Assembly (NCBI RefSeq): GCF_009763255.1
Contig: NZ_WSJB01000012.1
Coordinates: 1-64,000, forward strand
Length of the DNA stretch: 64,000 nt
Origin: Bordetella sp. 02P26C-1
GTDB lineage: Bacteria > Pseudomonadota > Gammaproteobacteria > Burkholderiales > Burkholderiaceae_B
Reading direction: 5' to 3'
Position numbers and translations under genes: made by a program. The stretch's first letter is position 1. Each line of letters begins with the position of its first letter. Of the stretch, positions 58,828 to 64,000 are shown piece after piece. The notes under the pieces were generated by a model. It ran no database searches and was not told the origin of the DNA. It saw nothing but the letters and a program-made list of their open reading frames with translations.

Positions 58828-60312
58828 ATGCTCACACGCTCTTTACGCGAAGAATGGTTTTCCAATATTCGCGGCGATATCCTCGCGGGTATCGTAGTCG
58901 CGCTCGCGCTTATCCCCGAGGCGCTGGCGTTTTCCATCATTGCCGGGGTTGAACCGAAAGTCGGCTTGTACGCGGCCTTCAGCATCGCGGTCGTCGCCGC
59001 GATTGCGGGCGGACGGCCGGGGATGATCTCCGCGGCTACTGGCGCCGTGGCGCTTCTGATTGGTTCGCTCGTCAAGAATCACGGCGTGGAATATGTGCTG
59101 GCCGCCGGCATCCTGGCCGGGTTGCTGCTGATCGGCGCGGGCTATCTCAAGCTGGGTTCGCTGATGCGGTTCGTCTCGCGCTCGGTGATCACGGGCTTTG
59201 TCAATGCGCTGGCGATATTGATCTTTCTGGCCCAGTTGCCTCACCTGGTCGATGCGCAGCCGGCGGTGTATGCGATGGTGGCGGGTGGCTTGGCGATTAT
59301 CTATATCCTGCCGAGGTTTACCCGCGCCGTACCGTCGCCGCTCGTCTGTATCGTCGTGCTGACGGCCATCACGATGGGCATGCAATGGGATCTGCCCAAC
59401 GTGGGCGATATGGGCGCGTTCCCCGATGAACTCCCCTTCTTCGCGCTGCCCGCGGTGCCATTCTCGTGGGAAACGCTGAGCATCATTTTTCCGTATTCCG
59501 TGAGTATCGCGCTGGTCGGTCTGCTTGAATCGCTGATGACGGCAAGCATCGTCGACGACTACACCGACACCCCTAGCAATAAGAACCGCGAATGCCGCGG
59601 CCAGGGCTGCGCCAATATCGTGGCTGGGCTGCTGGGCGGCATGCCGGGTTGCGCCATGATCGGCCAGACCGTGATCAACCTGAAGTCTGGCGGACGCGGG
59701 CGGCTGTCTACGTTCGTTGCTGGCGTACTGTTGCTGATTCTGGTGGTCTTTCTCGCACCGTGGGTGCGTCAGATCCCGATGGCGGCGCTGGTCGCCGTGA
59801 TGGTCATGGTGTCGATCAGCACGTTCGACTGGCGCTCAATGGCGCGCTTGAAAACCAATCCGAAAAGCTCCTCGACCGTCATGCTGGCCACGGTCGCCGC
59901 GGTGGTGGCCACTGGCAACCTCGCCATAGGCGTGGGCATCGGGGTATTGCTGAGCGCGATCTTCTTCACCGAGAAAGCCCGCCGCGTACTGGCCGTATCC
60001 TCGACGCTGGACACCGCGACGGGTCAGCGTCACTACGTGGTGCGCGGCCAGGTCTTTTTTGCCTCGTCCGAGGCACTGGTATCGGAATTCGACTTCAAGG
60101 AAGCCATCTCGTCCGTTCTGCTGGATCTGTCGCACGCGCATTTCTGGGACATCACCGCGATCGAGGCGCTGGACCGCATCATTCATAAATTCCGCCGCAA
60201 TGGGATTGCCGTCGAGGTCACCGGCCTGAACCGCGCCAGCGCGACCCTGATCGAGAAATACGCCACGCATGACAAACCGGGTGCTAATGTCGCATCATCG
60301 GGTTCTCATTGA
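58828..60312 (+). CDS. SulP family inorganic anion transporter with STAS domain
   Basis: The 494-residue protein has a SulP/SLC26 membrane domain of about 11-12 helices (residues of about 10-390). It opens with [27 protein letters not shown] and contains [45 protein letters not shown]-terminal STAS domain (about 400-485: [18 protein letters not shown]) follows. SulP proteins carry sulfate, bicarbonate or other anions with Na+ or H+. The [10 protein letters not shown] region fits the bicarbonate-type branch, but the substrate is not certain. It stands alone, 60 bp before the quinone oxidoreductase gene. Confidence 0.9.
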   Translation: MLTRSLREEWFSNIRGDILAGIVVALALIPEALAFSIIAGVEPKVGLYAAFSIAVVAAIAGGRPGMISAATGAVALLIGSLVKNHGVEYVLAAGILAGLLLIGAGYLKLGSLMRFVSRSVITGFVNALAILIFLAQLPHLVDAQPAVYAMVAGGLAIIYILPRFTRAVPSPLVCIVVLTAITMGMQWDLPNVGDMGAFPDELPFFALPAVPFSWETLSIIFPYSVSIALVGLLESLMTASIVDDYTDTPSNKNRECRGQGCANIVAGLLGGMPGCAMIGQTVINLKSGGRGRLSTFVAGVLLLILVVFLAPWVRQIPMAALVAVMVMVSISTFDWRSMARLKTNPKSSSTVMLATVAAVVATGNLAIGVGIGVLLSAIFFTEKARRVLAVSSTLDTATGQRHYVVRGQVFFASSEALVSEFDFKEAISSVLLDLSHAHFWDITAIEALDRIIHKFRRNGIAVEVTGLNRASATLIEKYATHDKPGANVASSGSH

Positions 60313-60373
60313 TTCGGTCGGGCACGATAGCCGCGGCCGTTGATATTTCTGCTGGATAACAAAGGATTGCGCC

Positions 60374-61369
60374 ATGACGCTGAACTGCACGTTTATTGAC
60401 CACGGCCAGGGCGGCTCGCCCGATTGCATGAAAATTGCGACCCGTCCCATGGAAAGCCCACAAGGCCGTCAGGTGTTGATCGAAGTCGCTTACGCCGGCG
60501 TAAACCGCCCGGATGTATTGCAACGCGCGGGCTCCTACCCGCCTCCGCCGGGCGCGTCGCCCTATCTGGGGCTGGAGGTTTCCGGACACATCATCGCCGT
60601 CGGTCCCGAAGTGCAGGACCGCAAGGTGGGTGACACCGTATGCGCCCTGACGCCCGGTGGCGGCTACGCGCAGTACTGCCTGGCCGATGAACGCCATTGC
60701 CTGCCGATTCCCAAGGGTCTGGACCTGCTGCAAGCCGCGGCCATTCCCGAGAACTACTTCACCGTCTGGACCAATGTGTTCGAGCGCGCCGCCCTGAAAC
60801 CGGGCGAGCGTTTTCTCGTGCACGGCGGATCGAGCGGCATTGGTCTGACCGCGATCCAGCTCGCGCACGCCTTCGGCTCGACCGTGTGGACGACCGTGGG
60901 TAACACCGACAAGGCCCAGGCCTGCAAGCAAGCTGGCGCCGACCACACGATTTTGTATCGCGAGCAGGATTTCGAGCAGATCGTCAGCGAGGCGACCAAG
61001 CGCCAGGGCGTCGACGTCATACTCGATATGGTGGGCGGCGACTATATCAACAAGAATCTGCGCAGCCTGGCGGTCAACGGCCGCTTGGTGCAAATCGCTT
61101 TCCTGGAAGGCAGCAAGTCGCAGATCGATGCCTTGCCCATCATGATCAAGCGCCTGTCTTTTACGGGATCGACCCTGCGTCCGCGCTCGGACGAGGACAA
61201 GGGCAAGATTGCGCAGGCGCTCGTGTCGCAGGTCATCCCCTTGATGGAAAAAGGCCAGTGCCTGCCCTTGATCCACGAGGTTTTCGATCTGAAGGATGCG
61301 GCCGCGGCGCATGCGCTGATGGAAAGCAGCAAGCATATCGGCAAGATCATGCTGAAGGTCAAAGGCTGA
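60374..61369 (+). CDS. NAD(P)H-quinone oxidoreductase (zinc-free alcohol dehydrogenase family, PIG3-like)
   Basis: The 331-residue protein has the GroES-like N-terminal domain (VLIEVAYAGVNRPDVLQRAGSYPPPPGASPYLGLEVSGHI) and an NADP-binding Rossmann domain with HGGSSGIGLTAIQLAHAFGSTVW. Zinc ligands of the classical alcohol dehydrogenases are absent. It resembles the PIG3/QorB quinone oxidoreductases that reduce quinones with NADPH. AAAGGA lies 7 nt before the ATG. The nitronate monooxygenase gene follows 110 bp later. Confidence 0.9.
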   Translation: MTLNCTFIDHGQGGSPDCMKIATRPMESPQGRQVLIEVAYAGVNRPDVLQRAGSYPPPPGASPYLGLEVSGHIIAVGPEVQDRKVGDTVCALTPGGGYAQYCLADERHCLPIPKGLDLLQAAAIPENYFTVWTNVFERAALKPGERFLVHGGSSGIGLTAIQLAHAFGSTVWTTVGNTDKAQACKQAGADHTILYREQDFEQIVSEATKRQGVDVILDMVGGDYINKNLRSLAVNGRLVQIAFLEGSKSQIDALPIMIKRLSFTGSTLRPRSDEDKGKIAQALVSQVIPLMEKGQCLPLIHEVFDLKDAAAAHALMESSKHIGKIMLKVKG

Positions 61370-61479
61370 ATCTACCCCGCCTGCCACGCAGCTTGATCGC
61401 GGCGCCGGACATGGTGGGCGGTAACGCAAGCGCAGCCCCGCAAAGGTTTCCGCGCGCCGCGTCTTCGCAAGGAACGAGC

Positions 61480-62565
61480 ATGTCCACGTCGCAGACCTTC
61501 ATACAGACTCTTGGCATCCGGTATCCGATTATCCAGGCGCCCATGGCGGGGACGTCAACGCCGGAGCTTGCCGCCGCCCTCACGAACGCGGGCGGCCTAG
61601 GCTCGCTGGGAATCGGGGCGAACACGGCCGAGCAAGCGCGCAAAAGCATAGAAGCCACCCGCGCGCTGACGGCGGGCCCGTTCAACGTCAATGTGTTTTG
61701 CCATCAACCTGCGGCCTATGACGCAGAGCGCGACGCGGCGTGGCTACGGCATCTGGAGCCGCTCTTTACGGAGTTCAATAGCACGCCGCCCGGGGAGCTT
61801 CATGAGATCTATAAAAGCTTTTTGCAGGATGATGCCGTATTCGACATGTTGCTGGAACAACGACCCGCCGTCGTGAGCTTTCATTTCGGCGTGCCGGCTG
61901 CCGAGCGCGTCGAGGCGCTGCGGCGTGCCGGCATTTATACGATGGCGAGCGCCACTAATCTGCAAGAGGCAACGATCATCGAAGAACGCGGTGTGGATGC
62001 CATCGTGGCGCAAGGCATCGAAGCCGGCGGCCACCGTGGCATGTTCGATCCCGAGGCCACCGATGAACGGCTGAGCACCTTGGTGCTGGTACGCCTTCTT
62101 GTCGGTCACACCCGTCTGCCCGTGATCGCTGCGGGTGGCATCATGGACGGCCACAGTATCCGGGCAGCGCTGAGTGCAGGCGCCGCAGCGGCGCAACTGG
62201 GGACGGCGTTCATCTTATGTCCCGAATCTGCCGCCAGCACCAGCTATCGCGCGCACCTCAAGAGTCCGCGTGCTGCCCATACGCGTTTAACCGCCACCAT
62301 TTCGGGACGACCCGCCAGAGGGATGGTGAACCGGCTGATCGAACATGGGGAATCCGCGGGTAGCCCGCCCCCCTCGGCATACCCGTACGCTTACGACGCC
62401 GCCAAACAACTCCACGCGGCCGCCAGTCGGCTAAAGAATATGGAGTTCGCTGCGGAATGGGCGGGCCAAGGCGCACCATTGGCGCGCGAAATGCCGGCCG
62501 CCGAGCTGGTGTCCACGCTCGTGCAAGAACTCGGCACCGAGGGCAGCAACCTCGCGCGCCCGTAA
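61480..62565 (+). CDS. Nitronate monooxygenase
   Basis: The 361-residue FMN protein is a 2-nitropropane dioxygenase/nitronate monooxygenase. Its start LGIRYPIIQAPMAGTSTPELAAALTNAGGLGSLG is a family signature. The catalytic His region is QGIEAGGHRGMF, and the phosphate-binding part is VIAAGGIMDGHSIRAALSAGAAAAQLGTAF. It oxidises nitronates such as propionate-3-nitronate. The ATG at 61480, with AAGGAACGAGC before it, is chosen; a longer frame overlaps the oxidoreductase gene upstream. It is probably a detoxification enzyme. Confidence 0.9.
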   Translation: MSTSQTFIQTLGIRYPIIQAPMAGTSTPELAAALTNAGGLGSLGIGANTAEQARKSIEATRALTAGPFNVNVFCHQPAAYDAERDAAWLRHLEPLFTEFNSTPPGELHEIYKSFLQDDAVFDMLLEQRPAVVSFHFGVPAAERVEALRRAGIYTMASATNLQEATIIEERGVDAIVAQGIEAGGHRGMFDPEATDERLSTLVLVRLLVGHTRLPVIAAGGIMDGHSIRAALSAGAAAAQLGTAFILCPESAASTSYRAHLKSPRAAHTRLTATISGRPARGMVNRLIEHGESAGSPPPSAYPYAYDAAKQLHAAASRLKNMEFAAEWAGQGAPLAREMPAAELVSTLVQELGTEGSNLARP

Positions 62566-62760
62566 TGGCTAACCCTCGTAACTAGGTGAAAGCTCTAATA
62601 CCCTGGGATAATGACCACGCTGAGAATTGGCGCCCGGATCGAGCGGCGCGCCCCATCAGCATTTTCATTTAATGCCCGGTGGCGGTTTACTACCTCTGAT
62701 TCCACAGATCGTTGCCACGGCAACATCACCCTTTATTGACTCCCTTAGTTGACATACCAA

Positions 62761-63126
62761 GTGACTGACAAGCAACCCAAACTCGTACGCATTAGCACCG
62801 GCGCCATGGTCAACCCTACGGTGGGCAAGCCTCGTCGCCCCATGGAAGGCGACACGGTTCATCGCACCGTGACCGCTTTCGAAGGCAACCAGGGGCGCGC
62901 CTCCTCCGGCATCTGGGAAAGCACCGCCGGCAAGTTCCGCTCGGACACCACGGGCTATATCGAGTTCGGCTACATCCTCGAAGGATCCTGCCGCATCGTC
63001 GATCCCGATGGCACCGTGCACAATCTGAATGTCGGTGACGCGTTCGTCATGCCCGAAGGCTTTAAAGGTCACTGGGAAGTCGACGAGTATGCGAAGAAAG
63101 TCTGGTTTATCTCCGAGACCAACTAA
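62761..63126 (+). CDS. Cupin domain-containing protein (DUF861 type)
   Basis: The 121-residue protein is a single cupin of the DUF861/EutQ-like group (GIWESTAGKFRSDTTGYIEFGYILEGSCRIV, then VGDAFVMPEGFKGHWEV). Such small cupins often act on or bind amino-acid or ureide-type compounds; the function is unknown. The GTG at 62761 is chosen. A TTG four codons upstream is in frame but neither has a good ribosome site. It converges with the tetR gene about 100 bp downstream. Confidence 0.8.
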   Translation: MTDKQPKLVRISTGAMVNPTVGKPRRPMEGDTVHRTVTAFEGNQGRASSGIWESTAGKFRSDTTGYIEFGYILEGSCRIVDPDGTVHNLNVGDAFVMPEGFKGHWEVDEYAKKVWFISETN

Positions 63127-63225
63127 GGATCGCAGCGCGGGTCGCCGGGCTCGCGCGCTCTTTCCTTTGCGAAACCGATTAGCAGACGCGCGTTGTGGGA
63201 TGAAAGCCGCAACGGGCGATTCGCA

Positions 63226-63834
63226 TCAGCCGGTGTCCTTCTCGCGAAGAAACCCGCTCATCAAATGTTTGAACGCCGTAATTGCCTTGGGCAGTACGGC
63301 TGCCGGGTCGTCGCTGGCCGCGACCCACAATGCCGCGTTCAAGGCGGCGCCGTTCATCAGCCGCGCGGCCGCTTCGACATCCACGTCCTTGATCACGCCC
63401 TGCTCTCTCAAGTCAACGAGCGTTGCCACCGTGGCTTGAAGGCAGCTGTTCTGACTTGGCCATTGACTGGGGTCTCCCAGAAACGCTGGCCCGTCCAGCA
63501 ACACAATCCGCTGTATCTCCGGATCGAGCGCCAGCTCCATATAGCAGACGCCTTCGGCGACTAACTTGTCCCAAGCACTTCCCAGCTTGAGCTTTGCCAC
63601 CGCCATCTGCGCTCGCGCCGCCATCTCGCTGTCGACCTGCGCGACCACGGCCGCCAGCAGACCCTTTTTATCGACAAAGTTGTGATAAAGCGCGCCGCGC
63701 GTCAAGCCGACCTCGGCCGTTAGCTCGTCCATGGAGGTCGCTGCGAACCCGTTTTGGGCGAACGCGTGCCTTGCAGCGGCGATCAGCTTGGCCCGGGTTT
63801 CAGCCATTTTCTCTAAGCGCTTATTCGTAGCCAT
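63226..63834 (-). CDS. TetR family transcriptional regulator
   Basis: The 202-residue protein has the TetR N-terminal helix-turn-helix (ETRAKLIAAARHAFAQNGFAATSMDELTAEVGLTRGALYHNFVDKKGLLAAVV, about residues 12-60) and a helical ligand-binding domain. The ATG at 63834 (MATNKRLEKMAETR) is chosen; a longer frame runs into its operator region. It is divergent from the gene starting at 63946. Three copies of an ATACGC-type dyad between the two start codons are the evident binding sites. Confidence 0.9.
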   Translation of the reverse strand: MATNKRLEKMAETRAKLIAAARHAFAQNGFAATSMDELTAEVGLTRGALYHNFVDKKGLLAAVVAQVDSEMAARAQMAVAKLKLGSAWDKLVAEGVCYMELALDPEIQRIVLLDGPAFLGDPSQWPSQNSCLQATVATLVDLREQGVIKDVDVEAAARLMNGAALNAALWVAASDDPAAVLPKAITAFKHLMSGFLREKDTG

Positions 63835-63842
63835 GATTTCGC

Positions 63843-63855
63843 ATACGCTGCGTAT
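63843..63855. promoter_or_regulatory. TetR operator 1
   Basis: ATACGC-T-GCGTAT is a perfect 6-1-6 dyad, 9 bp upstream of the tetR start codon. It is the best of three similar dyads in the divergent region and probably autoregulates tetR. Confidence 0.7.
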
Positions 63856-63866
63856 TTGAATTTGAC

Positions 63867-63879
63867 ATACGCAGTGTAT
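63867..63879. promoter_or_regulatory. TetR operator 2
   Basis: ATACGC-A-GTGTAT repeats operator 1 with one mismatched pair. Its centre is 24 bp from that of operator 1, in the middle of the divergent promoter region. Confidence 0.65.
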
Positions 63880-63894
63880 CTCAACTAAATTGAC

Positions 63895-63907
63895 ATACAT
63901 AGCGTAT
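63895..63907. promoter_or_regulatory. TetR operator 3
   Basis: ATACAT-A-GCGTAT is the third dyad, with one mismatched pair, 28 bp centre-to-centre from operator 2. It is nearest the forward gene at 63946. Confidence 0.65.
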
Positions 63908-63945
63908 GTGAAATTGTGCACATGCGCAAATCCAGGAGCCTTTCA

Positions 63946-64000
63946 ATGTCTACAAATTCCCCCATCTTCCCCGCTCGACGCCAAGCGCTCTATGAGAAAT
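63946..64000 (+). CDS. 5' end of a gene divergent from tetR (18 codons visible)
   Basis: CAGGAG lies 8 nt before the ATG at 63946. The visible start MSTNSPIFPARRQALYEK is compatible with the N-terminus of RidA-family proteins that begin with a similar PARRxALYE stretch, but 18 residues do not establish this. The divergent position and three shared operators make it the likely target of the TetR protein. It is truncated by the window edge. Confidence 0.6.
   Translation, partial: MSTNSPIFPARRQALYEK

Noticed and set aside
1-64000. tRNA or rRNA genes, CRISPR arrays, insertion sequences, prophage or integron features
   Set aside because: None was seen in the intergenic stretches on either strand. 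No transposase, integrase or phage proteins are encoded and no regularly spaced repeats occur.

Overview
The window looks like a chromosomal segment of a betaproteobacterium of the Alcaligenaceae (Bordetella/Achromobacter/Pusillimonas relatives). The reasons are the G+C-rich coding sequence, a Bug-family (TctC-like) solute receptor, a GTP-type PEP carboxykinase, and a FecI-FecR-TonB receptor set with short operons. The genus cannot be named from the sequence alone. No rRNA, tRNA, CRISPR array, insertion sequence or prophage was seen. All gene calls rest on reading translated sequence and motifs; no database search was run.

Layout. 1-926 is the 5' part of a reverse-strand autotransporter-like gene that runs off the window. 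1866-2753 is a Tat-exported dienelactone-hydrolase-like protein. 2890-8823 is a reverse-strand nucleobase operon: BMP-type binding protein, ATPase, two permeases and a CodA-like cytosine deaminase. It lies behind a good sigma-54 promoter and an NtrC-like site, so it is probably a nitrogen-scavenging operon. 9495-11988 holds an MHS-type transporter, an XRE-cupin regulator and the wreck of a DadA-like oxidoreductase gene. 12346-14581 is a run of small envelope/stress-type genes (two of them under 45 codons) ending with a hemerythrin-domain protein.

14545-23299 is a reverse-strand DNA repair island of six genes: a TIGR03916-like radical SAM protein, a TIGR03915-UdgX fusion, and the ligase-associated set (MBL exonuclease, ATP-dependent ligase, Lhr-like helicase, PdeM phosphoesterase). 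A near-consensus LexA box sits at its head. 23571-27416 is a siderophore ABC importer behind a perfect 19-bp palindrome. It is followed by an ABC exporter broken by one in-frame amber codon (27582-29390) and an AraJ-like MFS protein. 30838-37442 is a sugar-acid catabolic region: alpha-ketoglutarate semialdehyde dehydrogenase, LysR regulator, Bug receptor, 2-hydroxyacid dehydrogenase and IlvD/Edd dehydratase. Two of its promoter regions share a CAATACAG-type motif.

37581-50463 is mostly housekeeping: a deoxyinosine glycosylase, pckG, thioredoxin-like and GNAT proteins, gor, aroG-type DAHP synthase, an I78 inhibitor lipoprotein, alkB, an orphan ParB-like protein, a DUF4168 protein, an ABC exporter, slyX and a Bcr/CflA-type drug exporter with a striking operator at its start codon. 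50557-54163 has a D-threonine-aldolase-like enzyme, two unrecognised small genes of lower G+C, YbaN and an Old Yellow Enzyme. 54445-58605 is a FecI-FecR-TonB receptor surface-signalling unit with a Fur-like site. 58828-64000 holds a SulP transporter, a quinone oxidoreductase, a nitronate monooxygenase, a cupin and a TetR regulator. The TetR gene is divergent from a truncated gene at the window edge, across three iterated operators.

The most interesting items are the SOS-headed repair island, the NtrC/sigma-54 control of the cytosine deaminase operon, the deaminase's active-site substitution, the drug-exporter operator, the triple TetR operator, and the uncharacterised gene pair at 51927-52530.
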